A stretch of 64,000 nt of DNA from an uncultured Oscillospiraceae bacterium (GTDB lineage: Bacteria > Bacillota > Clostridia > Oscillospirales > Ruminococcaceae). Below, in pieces: positions 8,290 through 16,545 of this stretch (the stretch's first letter is position 1; each line of letters opens with the position of its first letter). The position numbers and the translations under genes are program-made. The notes under the pieces are model-generated. The model had not been told where the DNA came from. It ran no database searches and was given only the letters and a program-made list of their open reading frames with translations. The stretch is taken from contig CAKSWY010000007.1 of NCBI GenBank assembly GCA_934513685.1, positions 29,325 to 93,324 of the forward strand, read 5' to 3'.

Positions 8290-9474
8290 TCACGCTCCAT
8301 CGGAATTTCCCCGCGCCATAGGCTGGGTGTAGGCCAGCCCCATGGGGGCGGGTTGGCGGCGGCACAGGGCGGCCAGGTCGCAGGCGGCACTGTGGGCCTT
8401 TGCCGCGGCCCGGCACTCCGTGCTTTGGGCTGCAAGGCGAGCCAGGCTGGCCCCCGCCGGCAGGGCGGCCCCCTTCAGCAGGGCCATCCCGCCGGGGGCC
8501 GCCCCCCACACGTGCAGGTAGGGCGGCAGCGCCGGAAGCCGGTCGTCATACCCCAGGGCTGCGTCCAGCACCAGCCGCCGAAGCCGCGCATGGGCGTACC
8601 GCTTCGTTTTCATCCGCTCATATAATAAGGTAAGGGAAGGCGCGTCGTGCACCGCCGCGGCCAGCCGCCGGTCCAGCCCCTCCCCGGCCCCGCGCACCCG
8701 GGAAAAGTCCTCCCGCGCCCGCAGGCGGGACAAAACCGCCACGCTGAAGGCCGCCGGGTCGGTCATCTGCCCCGCCCGGGCCGCCGCCTGATAGCGGGCC
8801 AGCGCCGGGGCGGGCAGCCAGCGGGCCGCTTCCGCCCAGTCACCCCGCAAAAGGCATTCCCGAATGTAGCTGGCGCTGGCAAAGCCGCCCGCCGGGGCGT
8901 CGGCCCCATGGGCCGCCCCCAGCCGGGGCAGGGGCAGGGGCACAAGGTGGCTGTTCTGGGCCAGAATGGCCTTGCAGTATTCCACCCCCAGGTTGTTGTT
9001 GGGGCTGGCCAGAATCTCCCCCGCAGGCGGGTAAAGGCACTGCGCCGCGGCCGCCCGGGCGGCGGCAAAGGGGCGGCCGTCCGCCAGCTGTTCCCGCACC
9101 AGCGGGCCGAACTCCGGCGCAAGCAGCGCCCGGGCTGTGTTCATCAGGGCCTCGCCGTCCGGCGTTTCGGCCCCGAAGGCCAGCACCTGCGTGCCGGGCA
9201 GGGCACTGAGCAGGGCCACGCCCGCCGCGGCAAAGCCTTCGGCGCTCTGGCAGGCCCACGGGGCGGGAATCCCCACCACCAGGCTGGCCCCGCCCTCCAG
9301 GGCGGCCGCCGCCCGCACCGGGGCGGGCAGCAGGGCCAGGGTGCCCCGCTGCACCACCGGGCCGCTCATGGCCACGGCCACCTGGTCAAAGCCCCGGCGG
9401 CGCAGCTCGGCCAGCTGCCAGGCGTGCCCGGCGTGAAACGGGTCATATTCAGCGATCAACGCAGCAATCGGCAT
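8290..9474 (-). CDS. tmcAL: tRNA(Met) cytidine acetate ligase
   Basis: 394 residues. The HxGH nucleotidyltransferase signature is present as AEYDPFHAGH (residues 8-17), followed by SGPVVQRG and later SPNNNLGVEYCKAI, the family's ATP- and tRNA-binding blocks. TmcAL uses acetate and ATP to acetylate the wobble cytidine of elongator tRNA-Met. Compared with the Bacillus protein some positions are altered (GPVVQRG in place of GNFVQRG) and the C-terminal third is Ala/Arg-rich. ATG 9474 has AAAGGAGA 9 nt upstream. The gene stands alone; an unusual inverted repeat flanks its likely -10 box. Confidence 0.9.
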   Translation of the reverse strand: MPIAALIAEYDPFHAGHAWQLAELRRRGFDQVAVAMSGPVVQRGTLALLPAPVRAAAALEGGASLVVGIPAPWACQSAEGFAAAGVALLSALPGTQVLAFGAETPDGEALMNTARALLAPEFGPLVREQLADGRPFAAARAAAAQCLYPPAGEILASPNNNLGVEYCKAILAQNSHLVPLPLPRLGAAHGADAPAGGFASASYIRECLLRGDWAEAARWLPAPALARYQAAARAGQMTDPAAFSVAVLSRLRAREDFSRVRGAGEGLDRRLAAAVHDAPSLTLLYERMKTKRYAHARLRRLVLDAALGYDDRLPALPPYLHVWGAAPGGMALLKGAALPAGASLARLAAQSTECRAAAKAHSAACDLAALCRRQPAPMGLAYTQPMARGNSDGA

Positions 9475-9540
9475 GGAGTTCGTCTCCTTTGTGCTTTTGA
9501 AACATGGCTTGAATTTCGTTTTGCAGCAGAACAAAAACGG

Positions 9541-9576
9541 CCCTGCTAGGGTGTGTTTCATTATACCATAGCAGGG
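9541..9576 (-). promoter_or_regulatory. tmcAL promoter inside an inverted repeat
   Basis: Minus-strand TGGTATAAT is an extended -10 element (TATAAT at 9560-9565). It is bracketed by CCCTGCTA and TAGCAGGG, an 8-bp perfect inverted repeat, which would let a repressor cover the -10 and start site. Confidence 0.55.
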
Positions 9577-9638
9577 CGCTGTAGTTACATCCTGAATTTC
9601 AAACCGTGCGTTCTGCAAATCGCCCAGTGCTTCCTATA

Positions 9639-9682
9639 GAAACAGGGAACCGGCCGCATTGCTGTGGCCGATTCCCTGTTTC
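9639..9682. terminator. Long hairpin, possible terminator
   Basis: GAAACAGGGAA..CGGCC pairs with GGCCG..TTCCCTGTTTC. It lies about 60 bp after the stop of the 9740-10579 gene. The T-run after the stem is poor, so termination is likely but not certain. Confidence 0.5.
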
Positions 9683-9739
9683 CATTGTATGAGAAATCGA
9701 GAAAGAAGATTGCAATTGAATTTTGGGCAGCGCCCGGAG

Positions 9740-10579
9740 TTACTTTTTCATCCAGGCGGGCAGCTCGTCGGCCTGCAGGCCGTTGTAGCGGCAGCCGGGA
9801 TAGCGGCAGTTGGCGCAGTTGCCCTTATTGCCCTTGACCGGCGGTTCGCCCTTGACGTTTTTCTCCAGGTACTCCACCAGCGCTTTGATGTCCGCTTCCT
9901 CGCCGTCCACGGCCCAGTAGTGGGCGCCCTCGTTGCCGCCAATGCCGCCGGCACACACGACCTTTGCGTCGCAGTGGAACATCATCCGGATGGCCTCCAC
10001 CTCGGTGATGATGTCGGCGCTGGACAGGCAGTACAGGCCGGGGTCTGCACCCATGGAGATGTCAATGTGGCTGGCACCGCCCAGGGCGCGGCTGGCGGCG
10101 GGAACGCTGGGCACCAGCTTCTCGTAGCCCACGGGGCAGATGTATTTCAAGCCCTTGCTAGTCATGTAGCCGATGAAATTGGGGACGGTTCCGCCGTTGA
10201 AGCCGGAGGTGATAATGCCCACGTGGCCGTCCAGGTCAAAGGCGTTGGCACCCTTGATGATCACGGTGTCGGCGTGGTAATCCTGAAGGGCCTCGTTGAT
10301 CTTCTTATCCACAGGCTGGCCCTTATAGAACACGTTGGGGAAGCTCTTGCGGCTGGAGGGTTCGGTCACGCACAGCAGGCCGTTGGTGCTGCTGCCCACG
10401 GTGCAGCGGCCCGGCTCCACCTCATAGCCCAGCTCCTGGGCGATGAAGGCGTTGGTGGTGCCGCCGGCCAGCAGCACATAGGCGTCCTTCCAGGCTTTCT
10501 GGAACTCCGGCATCTGGATAATGGCCTTGGCAATCAGGCGGCGGGCTTCCGCGGGCGTTAAAACAAAGGTAGCTTTCAT
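9740..10579 (-). CDS. Uncharacterised conserved protein with C-terminal four-Cys-region motif
   Basis: 279 residues; family not recognised. N-terminal ARRLIAKAI..VLLAGGTTNAFIAQELG and later ADTVIIKGANAFDLDGHVGI resemble the sugar-phosphate isomerase/DeoR/CoA-transferase (ISOCOT) fold in pattern only. The C-terminus has NCANCRYPGCRYNG, three closely spaced cysteines that could bind zinc or an iron-sulfur centre. No signal peptide or membrane segment. ATG 10579 has AAAGGAGAAA upstream. It is the third gene after an aminotransferase and a FAH-family enzyme, so a role in the same amino- or keto-acid pathway is inferred. A GC-rich double hairpin at 10621-10668 separates it from the FAH gene and may tune its expression. 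Confidence 0.75.
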   Translation of the reverse strand: MKATFVLTPAEARRLIAKAIIQMPEFQKAWKDAYVLLAGGTTNAFIAQELGYEVEPGRCTVGSSTNGLLCVTEPSSRKSFPNVFYKGQPVDKKINEALQDYHADTVIIKGANAFDLDGHVGIITSGFNGGTVPNFIGYMTSKGLKYICPVGYEKLVPSVPAASRALGGASHIDISMGADPGLYCLSSADIITEVEAIRMMFHCDAKVVCAGGIGGNEGAHYWAVDGEEADIKALVEYLEKNVKGEPPVKGNKGNCANCRYPGCRYNGLQADELPAWMKK

Positions 10580-10620
10580 GGGAAATTTCTCCTTTATCAC
10601 TTTATAAACAGAATTCCATC

Positions 10621-10668
10621 GGGCACCCCCGCGCGGGGGTGCGGCCGCCGTCCGCAGCGGCGGCCGCA
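10621..10668 (-). other. Two back-to-back GC-rich hairpins between operon genes
   Basis: GCACCCCCGCGCGGGGGTGC and GCGGCCGCC..GGCGGCCGC are two perfect or near-perfect stem-loops with no T-run. They could partly stop RNA polymerase or protect the upstream mRNA end. Confidence 0.5.
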
Positions 10669-10672
10669 GAAA

Positions 10673-11596
10673 TTACTGCTTTTCGGGATGCTTTTTCAAG
10701 TCCACCACCGGGTTGACCAGCGGGGCCATCTCAAAGCCGTCGGGGCCGCAGATGCGGCACTCGGCCACGTCGCCGTCCTGGATGTGGAAGGCGCGGGGCG
10801 TACCGGTGGACAGGATGTCACCGGCGTACCAGCCCTGAATGCTGCTGTGGAGGGAGACCAGGCGGGCCGGGCGGTGGGTCATATTGCTGACGGTGTTCTT
10901 GGCATAGACCTGCCCGTTCAGGACGGACTGAACCTCCAGCTGGAGCACATCGGGCACCTCGTCGGGCGTGACCAGCTCGGGGCCAAAGGAAAAGAAGGTG
11001 GGGAAGTTTTTGACGATGCACAGGTAGCGGGGGTTGCCCTTGACGTAGTCGTTGCCCTTGAGGATGGATTCCTCGGTCATGTCCAAAATGGTGGTGTAGC
11101 CCACAATGGCGTCCTGCCAGTTTTCCTCGGGAACGTCCCGGCAATCCTTGCCCAGAATCACTCCCAGCTCCGCCTCGGCGGTGGTCTTCTGGGCCTCTTT
11201 CAGGGCCGGAGTCTTGATCTCATCTCCCGGGCCGATCAGCGTGTCGGCCATCTTGAAAAAGCTGCCGGGGAAACCCTGGGGCGCGGCGGTGCCGATGTCT
11301 CCGGCATGGTCCACATAGTTCAGGCCGATGCCGAAGATTCTCTTGGGGTTGCGGTACAGCGGGGCATAAACGCACTGGTCGTAGGGCACAGCCTCCATTT
11401 TCTCCAGCTCGGCCTTGCCGCCGGCGTTGTACCACTGGGTCAGGGTGGGAATCTCCTGGGCCTGGATCAAGGACATCATGTCGGTTTTATAGGCGGTGTT
11501 TTTGACCCCGTTGATGGTGTCGATCAGCACCAGACCCTTTTCCGCCTTGATGCCGGCCACTTCGGCGTTGTTCCATTGAATTGTAGCGAGACGCAT
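10673..11596 (-). CDS. Fumarylacetoacetate hydrolase family protein
   Basis: 307 residues. The C-terminal FAH domain is clear: FGIGLNYVDHAGD, FFKMADTLIGPGDEI, and the metal-ligand region TTAEAELGVILGK with the paired acidic residues, then LVSLHSSIQGWYAGDILSTGTP near the C-terminus. FAH-family enzymes cleave, hydrate or decarboxylate acylpyruvate-type 2-keto acids using Mg2+ or Mn2+. ATG 11596 follows AGGAGG. It is 36 nt downstream of an aminotransferase gene, so a keto-acid from that transamination could be its substrate; the exact reaction cannot be deduced. Confidence 0.9.
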   Translation of the reverse strand: MRLATIQWNNAEVAGIKAEKGLVLIDTINGVKNTAYKTDMMSLIQAQEIPTLTQWYNAGGKAELEKMEAVPYDQCVYAPLYRNPKRIFGIGLNYVDHAGDIGTAAPQGFPGSFFKMADTLIGPGDEIKTPALKEAQKTTAEAELGVILGKDCRDVPEENWQDAIVGYTTILDMTEESILKGNDYVKGNPRYLCIVKNFPTFFSFGPELVTPDEVPDVLQLEVQSVLNGQVYAKNTVSNMTHRPARLVSLHSSIQGWYAGDILSTGTPRAFHIQDGDVAECRICGPDGFEMAPLVNPVVDLKKHPEKQ

Positions 11597-11632
11597 TCTG
11601 CATTCCTCCTGAAACTCTAATTCGTAAAACCG

Positions 11633-12811
11633 TTACTTTCTCAGCTGTTCCACAGCCTCTTTCAGCTTGGCACAGCCCTCCACCACGTTGTCGTAGCTGG
11701 TGGCGAAGGACATCCGCAGGTAGCCCTCCCCGCCGGGGCCAAAGACATCGCCGGGAACCAGGGCGATTTGGGCGTTCTCCAGCAGATAGCCGGACAGCTC
11801 AGCGGACTTCATGCCCAGCGACTTGCAGTTGATGAAGATGTAGAAGGCACCCTTGGGGCAGATGCAGCTGATTCCCTCCACCTCGTTGATGGCCTTGACG
11901 GCGTAATCCCGGCGGCGCTGGTACTCCTTGACCATCTTCTGAACTTCGTCCTTCTCCTGCGTCAGGGCGGCGATGGCGGCCGCCTGAACAAAGCTGGGGG
12001 CGCAGGTGGTGTTGTGCTGGTGGAACTTGTTCATGGTCAGGATGTACTCCTCGGGGGCGGCCACATAGCCCAGCCGCCAGCCGTCCATGGCGTAGGCCTT
12101 GGACATGCCGTTCATGGTGAAGGTGCGCTCCTTCATGCCGGGCAGCGAGGCAATGCTGATGTGCTTGGCCCCGTCATAAACCAGGCGCTCGTACACCTCA
12201 TCAGAGATGACCATCAGGTCGTTGGAGATGGCGATGTCGGCCAGCTCCTTCAGCACGTCCTCTTCCAGCACACCGCCGGTGGGGTTGTTGGGGGTGACAA
12301 TGACCACGGCGCGGGTCTTGTCCGTGATTTTGGAGCGGACTTCCTCCAGATCCATCTGGAAGCCGTTCTCTTCCTTCAGGCTGTACATAACGGGCTTGGC
12401 CCCCAGCAGGTTGGGCACATTGATGTAGTTGAGCCACACCGGGTCAGGCACCAAAATCTCGTCCCCCGGCTCCAGAATGGCGGCCAGCACCGCGAACACC
12501 GCCTCGGACAGGCCCACGGTGACCAGAACCTCCGTGGCCTTGTAGTCCACGTTGTTCTCCCGCTTGAGTTTGTCTGCAATGGCCTGGCGCAGCTCCATCA
12601 GGCCGAAGTTGGAGGTGTAGTGCACCTTTCCCTCCGCCAGCGCCTGATAGGCGGCCTTTTTGATGTACTCCGGGGTGTCAAAATCGGGGCGGCCAAGCTC
12701 AAAGTGGAGCACCCGTTCCCCCGCGCGCTCCATCGCCAGGGCCTTTTCGTTGACTTTGCGAATGCCGGACGGGGCCATCCGGTTCATGCGGGACGCGATT
12801 TTTGCTGCCAT
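11633..12811 (-). CDS. Class I/II PLP-dependent aminotransferase
   Basis: 392 residues, full length for an AspC/AspB-type fold-I aminotransferase. Visible motifs: YTSNFGLMELRQAIADK, VTPNNPTGGVLEEDVL, ISDEVYERLVYDG, and the PLP lysine in MSKAYAMDGWRLGYV; the C-terminal arginine region is YLRMSFATSYDN. ATG 12811 has GAGGAGG upstream; the frame runs further upstream with no homology. It heads a three-gene operon and is divergent from a LysR regulator that probably controls it. Substrate unknown; aspartate, aromatic or branched amino acids are all possible. Confidence 0.92.
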   Translation of the reverse strand: MAAKIASRMNRMAPSGIRKVNEKALAMERAGERVLHFELGRPDFDTPEYIKKAAYQALAEGKVHYTSNFGLMELRQAIADKLKRENNVDYKATEVLVTVGLSEAVFAVLAAILEPGDEILVPDPVWLNYINVPNLLGAKPVMYSLKEENGFQMDLEEVRSKITDKTRAVVIVTPNNPTGGVLEEDVLKELADIAISNDLMVISDEVYERLVYDGAKHISIASLPGMKERTFTMNGMSKAYAMDGWRLGYVAAPEEYILTMNKFHQHNTTCAPSFVQAAAIAALTQEKDEVQKMVKEYQRRRDYAVKAINEVEGISCICPKGAFYIFINCKSLGMKSAELSGYLLENAQIALVPGDVFGPGGEGYLRMSFATSYDNVVEGCAKLKEAVEQLRK

Positions 12812-12873
12812 AATAGAATCCTCCTCAAAAAACAGAACCAGCCAATACGCCTTGAGCCTACCGGCCGGAATCG

Positions 12874-12902
12874 TTGCTCTTCGTTTCACTTGCTGGTATA
12901 AT
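12874..12902 (+). promoter_or_regulatory. Promoter of the LysR gene
   Basis: TTGCTC, 17-bp spacer, TATAAT. It overlaps the opposing aminotransferase promoter at the -10 boxes, a face-to-face arrangement suited to LysR control. Confidence 0.65.
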
Positions 12903-12930
12903 TTTAACTGTGAAGGCCCCGGAATGTAAA
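12897..12930 (-). promoter_or_regulatory. Promoter of the aminotransferase operon
   Basis: Minus-strand TTTACA (12925-12930), 18-bp spacer, TAAAAT (12901-12906). Its -10 overlaps the -10 of the divergent LysR promoter, so the two promoters must interfere. Confidence 0.6.
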
Positions 12931-12982
12931 ATACGCAAATGAATAAGGGGCATATCTGTTTTCTTATAAGGGGGTGCTGCAC

Positions 12983-13936
12983 TTGGCAGACTACAAAGAG
13001 TATGTCTATGCGGTTTATCAGGAAAAGAGCTTTTCAAAGGCGGCACAGAAGCTGTTCGTATCCCAGCCATGGCTGAGCGCCACGGTGAAAAAGGTGGAGC
13101 AGGAACTGGGCGTTTCCCTGTTTGACCGCAGCACCAACCCCATTTCGCTGACGGAGGCCGGGGAATATTACATCGACCACATTGAGCAGATCATGGCCAT
13201 CGAGAACGAGATGCACCAGCACTTCAAAGAGTTGCGGGAAACCGCCGGGGCCGAACTGCACATCGGCAGCTCCATGTTCTTCTGCACCTACGTTCTCCCC
13301 TCACTGCTCTCCGATTTTCAGGCCCAGTATCCTCAAGTTTCCCTCACCTTTTCCGAGGGCAGCAGCAACACATTGGTGGAGCGGCTGCTGGAAGGCAGGC
13401 TGGACCTGCTGCTGGAGGCGGAAAAGCCGGAAAACGACAAGCTGCAAACCATCCCCTGGGCCACGGAGGAGCTGGTGCTGGCGGTTCCGGCCCATTCCCC
13501 CATCAACCGGAAGCTGGCACCGTACTGCTACACCTTTGACGAGTTTCTCCACCGGAACGATCCCGCCCGGCGCAAACCGCCGGTGCCCCTTGATGCATTT
13601 TGTGAGGAGGACTTCATTCTCTTAAAAGAGGACAACGAATGCTATCTGCGCAGCATTCATCTGTGCGAACACGCCGGGTTTGTTCCCAAATGCCCTGTGC
13701 ACCTGACCCAGATGATGACGGCGTATTATCTGGTGTGCGAGGGCCGGGGCGTTGCCTTCCTGCGCTCCACAATTCCGGAGCACGTGGTCCCCACAGACGG
13801 GATCGTGTTCTACTGCCTGGACGACCCATTGACCAAGCGGGAGATCTATCTGACCTATCCCAAGCGGAAGGGTAGCCCCATGCGCCAGCATCTGATCGAC
13901 TTTATCAAGGAATGCAGCCCCCAGGCGCACGCGTGA
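12983..13936 (+). CDS. LysR family transcriptional regulator
   Basis: 317 residues from the TTG at 12983, chosen because AAGGGGG lies 8 nt upstream; a GTG at 12974 in frame overlaps that site. The HTH is typical (EKSFSKAAQKLFVSQPWLSATVKKVEQELG) followed by a periplasmic-binding-protein-like effector domain from about residue 90. The divergent aminotransferase/FAH operon is the likely target, with an amino- or keto-acid as co-inducer (inference). It ends with a strong terminator. Confidence 0.92.
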   Translation: MADYKEYVYAVYQEKSFSKAAQKLFVSQPWLSATVKKVEQELGVSLFDRSTNPISLTEAGEYYIDHIEQIMAIENEMHQHFKELRETAGAELHIGSSMFFCTYVLPSLLSDFQAQYPQVSLTFSEGSSNTLVERLLEGRLDLLLEAEKPENDKLQTIPWATEELVLAVPAHSPINRKLAPYCYTFDEFLHRNDPARRKPPVPLDAFCEEDFILLKEDNECYLRSIHLCEHAGFVPKCPVHLTQMMTAYYLVCEGRGVAFLRSTIPEHVVPTDGIVFYCLDDPLTKREIYLTYPKRKGSPMRQHLIDFIKECSPQAHA

Positions 13937-13958
13937 CGCCATCATGGCCGGCAAACGC

Positions 13959-14001
13959 AAAAGCCACCGGCCCCGAATGATCCGGAGCCAGTGGCTTTTT
14001 T
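13959..14001 (+). terminator. Terminator of the LysR gene
   Basis: AAAAGCCAC(CGG)..(CCGG)..GTGGCTTTTTT hairpin starting about 22 nt after the stop codon. Confidence 0.85.
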
Positions 14002-14105
14002 ATGCGGTTTGCGCGGCAGGCGGCTGCGCTTTTCTTCTTTGCGGCTGCCGTTTTGCAGCCGGGTGCTTCGGAGTTTGTCTCCTTTTTAACGTAACCTCTT
14101 ATGGG

Positions 14106-14134
14106 TTGAAAAAGCCCAGTAACCATTATATAAT
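14106..14134 (+). promoter_or_regulatory. Promoter of ackA
   Basis: TTGAAA, 17-bp spacer, TATAAT, giving a leader of about 75 nt before the acetate kinase ATG. Confidence 0.75.
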
Positions 14135-14215
14135 GGAAATGACGGATTGAAAATCCCTGGCTGTGCGGGTGCGACCCTGCCCGGCCCGCAAAATGAAACG
14201 GAGGAAAACAAACCA

Positions 14216-15418
14216 ATGAAAGTTCTGGTTATCAATTGCGGCTCTTCTTCTCTGAAGTATCAGCTGCTTGATATGGAGACCGAGAAGGTCCTGTGCAAGG
14301 GCCTGTGCGAGCGCATCGGCGGCGAAGGCAGCTGCATCACCCATCAGGTGGGCGGCAACAAGATGAAGGCCGACGCTCCCTTCCCCTCTCACACCGAAGC
14401 GTTTGCCAAGCTGGTTGAGATGATGACCGAGGGCGAAGGCAAGGTCATCGACAGCATCAACGAGATCGACGCCATCGGCCATCGCTGCGTGCACGGCGGC
14501 GAGAAGTTCCAGAAGAGCTGCCTGGTGACCGACGAAGTCATCAAGACCATTGATGAGCTGTCTCCCCTGGCTCCCCTGCACAACCCCGCCTGCCTGCTGG
14601 GCCTGAAGGCCTCCCGCGAGGTGTTCGGCATGGATAAGCCCAACGTGGTCGTGTTTGATACCGCCTTCCACAGCACCATGCCCCCCAAGGCTTATATGTA
14701 TCCCCTGCCCTACGAGTACTATCAGGAGTACGGTGTCCGCCGCTACGGCTTCCACGGCACCAGCCACAAGTACGTCAGCCTGAAGGCTGCCGAGTACATG
14801 GGCCAGCGTCCCAAGGATCTGAAGATCATCACCTGCCATCTGGGCAACGGTTCCTCCATCGCCGCTGTGAAGCGCGGCCAGGTGGTGGATACCTCCATGG
14901 GCATGACTCCTCTGGCCGGCCTGATGATGGGCACCCGCTGCGGCGACATCGACCCCAGCGTGGTGAACTACCTGAAGTACAGCCTGGGCATCACCGGCCA
15001 TGAGCTGGATGAGATCCTGAACAAGAAGTCCGGTCTGGCCGGCGTTTCTGGCGTGCCCAGCGGCGACAAGCGCGACATCGAGGCCGCTGCTGCTGCCGGC
15101 GACAAGCGCGCTCAGCTGGCTCAGGATATGCTGAACTACCAGATCAAGAAGTACATCGGCTCCTACGCGGTGGCCATGGGCGGCGTTGACTGCCTGGTGT
15201 TCACCGGCGGCATCGGCGAGCATGACGCTCAGCTGCGTGAGGCCGTCTGCGAAGGTCTGGACTTCCTGGGCATCCGCATCAATGTGGACAAGAACCAGAA
15301 CTGCCACGGCGATGTGTGCGACATCACCGGCTGGCGCGGCGATGTGTGCGTGCTGGTCATCGCGACCGACGAGGAGCTGATGATCGCCCGCGAGACCAAG
15401 CAGGTTGTCGAGGAGTAA
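14216..15418 (+). CDS. ackA: Acetate kinase
   Basis: 400 residues, the standard length. It opens with MKVLVINCGSSSLKYQL and contains GHRCVHGGEKF, VVFDTAFHSTMP, RRYGFHGTSHKYV, ITCHLGNGSSIAAV and VFTGGIGEHDAQLRE, all acetate kinase signatures of the ASKHA fold. It interconverts acetyl phosphate + ADP and acetate + ATP in the cytoplasm, for energy conservation or, in acetate-consuming butyrate producers, for acetate uptake. ATG 14216 has GGAGG upstream. No phosphotransacetylase gene is adjacent; the gene has its own promoter and terminator. Codon usage is strongly biased (CTG, AAG, GGC), as for a highly expressed gene. Confidence 0.98.
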   Translation: MKVLVINCGSSSLKYQLLDMETEKVLCKGLCERIGGEGSCITHQVGGNKMKADAPFPSHTEAFAKLVEMMTEGEGKVIDSINEIDAIGHRCVHGGEKFQKSCLVTDEVIKTIDELSPLAPLHNPACLLGLKASREVFGMDKPNVVVFDTAFHSTMPPKAYMYPLPYEYYQEYGVRRYGFHGTSHKYVSLKAAEYMGQRPKDLKIITCHLGNGSSIAAVKRGQVVDTSMGMTPLAGLMMGTRCGDIDPSVVNYLKYSLGITGHELDEILNKKSGLAGVSGVPSGDKRDIEAAAAAGDKRAQLAQDMLNYQIKKYIGSYAVAMGGVDCLVFTGGIGEHDAQLREAVCEGLDFLGIRINVDKNQNCHGDVCDITGWRGDVCVLVIATDEELMIARETKQVVEE

Positions 15419-15448
15419 TTTCTCCCCTGCTTCATCCCCTGCCTTTTT

Positions 15449-15481
15449 GGGGCCTGTGCAAGTTTTGCACAGGCCCTTTTT
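15449..15481 (+). terminator. Terminator of ackA
   Basis: GGGCCTGTGCAAGTTTTGCACAGGCCC hairpin followed by TTTTT. Confidence 0.9.
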
Positions 15482-15678
15482 GTGTGCCGTTTTGCCGTTT
15501 CGCACCGTTTTCACCGTTTGATGCCGCCCCCAGCCGGGCGGCCTTTTTTGCGCGCCTCATTTTTAAAAAATTCGATGTTCCGCAAATTTTATTTGTGCTT
15601 TTTCACCGTTTCGTCCAAAGCCGCCGCCCCATTGCCCAAATCCGTCAAATTGTCGCGCTGTTTTCGCCTGGGAATGAC

Positions 15679-15706
15679 TTTACAAACCTTTTACTTTCGT
15701 TATAAT
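15679..15706 (+). promoter_or_regulatory. Promoter of the VTC/DUF4956/CotH operon
   Basis: TTTACA, 16-bp spacer, TATAAT, about 90 nt before the VTC gene. The stretch 15482-15678 before it shows nothing else. Confidence 0.65.
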
Positions 15707-15798
15707 GATATTTGGCCTCGATGTTCGGTGCTTTTTTGCCGTACATCGACGCTCCTTCTTTTTTCAACCGATTTTACAACCATCAGGAAGTCACGTTT

Positions 15799-16545
15799 AT
15801 GGAATACCGCAACGAGTGGAAATACCTAGTCACCGGCAGTGACCTTGCCATCCTGCGCGCCCGCCTGAATGTGGTTCTGCGGCCCGACGCCCACCAGACC
15901 GGGGCGGTGTACTGCATCCGAAGCCTGTACTTTGATGACGCGCGGGACAGTGCCCTGCGGGAAAACGAGGACGGCGTGGACGCCCGCCGCAAGTTCCGCA
16001 TCCGCATCTACAACGGCGACGCCAGCCACATGAACCTGGAAATCAAGGAAAAGCTCCACGGCTACACCAAAAAGACCGGCTGCCCCCTCACTCGGGAACA
16101 GGCCGACCGCATTCTGGCCGGGCTGCCGCCGCGCATTGAGGCCGGCACCCCCGCGCCGCTGAACCTGCTGGCCGTGGAAATGCAGCTGCACCGGCTGCGC
16201 CCGGTGGTGATCGTGGACTACGAGCGCACCGCCTACGTGGGCAAGCTGGGCAACGTGCGCATCACACTGGACCAGAACATCGCCGGAAGCGCCGATGTGG
16301 GGCAATTCTTCGACCCGCGCCCGGCCCTGCACCCCATTCTTCCCCCCGGCCAGCACGTGCTGGAGGTGAAATTCGACGAGTTTTTGCCCGCCCCCATTGC
16401 CGATGTGCTGGAGCTGGGTGAGATGCAGCGCATTTCGTTCTCAAAATACACACTTTGCCGCGAAGCCCTCGGCTCCGGCGTGAAAGGAACTTTGTATGAG
16501 CATCAAGGACGCAATCAAGAAATCCGTTTTGCAGGAATTCACTGA
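15799..16545 (+). CDS. VTC domain protein (polyphosphate polymerase-like)
   Basis: 248 residues forming a single VTC/CYTH-like tunnel domain: RNEWKYLV at the start, YCIRSLYFDD, RRKFRIRIYNGD, NLEIKEKLHGYTKKTG and VIVDYERTAYVG, with the alternating basic residues that line the tunnel; the end has LEVKFDEFLP and ISFSKYTLCR. Eukaryotic Vtc4 makes polyphosphate from ATP; bacterial VTC proteins next to DUF4956 and CotH proteins are not biochemically settled. ATG 15799 has AGGAAG upstream. Its last 50 nt overlap the start of the DUF4956 gene in another frame, so the two are translationally linked. Confidence 0.9.
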   Translation: MEYRNEWKYLVTGSDLAILRARLNVVLRPDAHQTGAVYCIRSLYFDDARDSALRENEDGVDARRKFRIRIYNGDASHMNLEIKEKLHGYTKKTGCPLTREQADRILAGLPPRIEAGTPAPLNLLAVEMQLHRLRPVVIVDYERTAYVGKLGNVRITLDQNIAGSADVGQFFDPRPALHPILPPGQHVLEVKFDEFLPAPIADVLELGEMQRISFSKYTLCREALGSGVKGTLYEHQGRNQEIRFAGIH

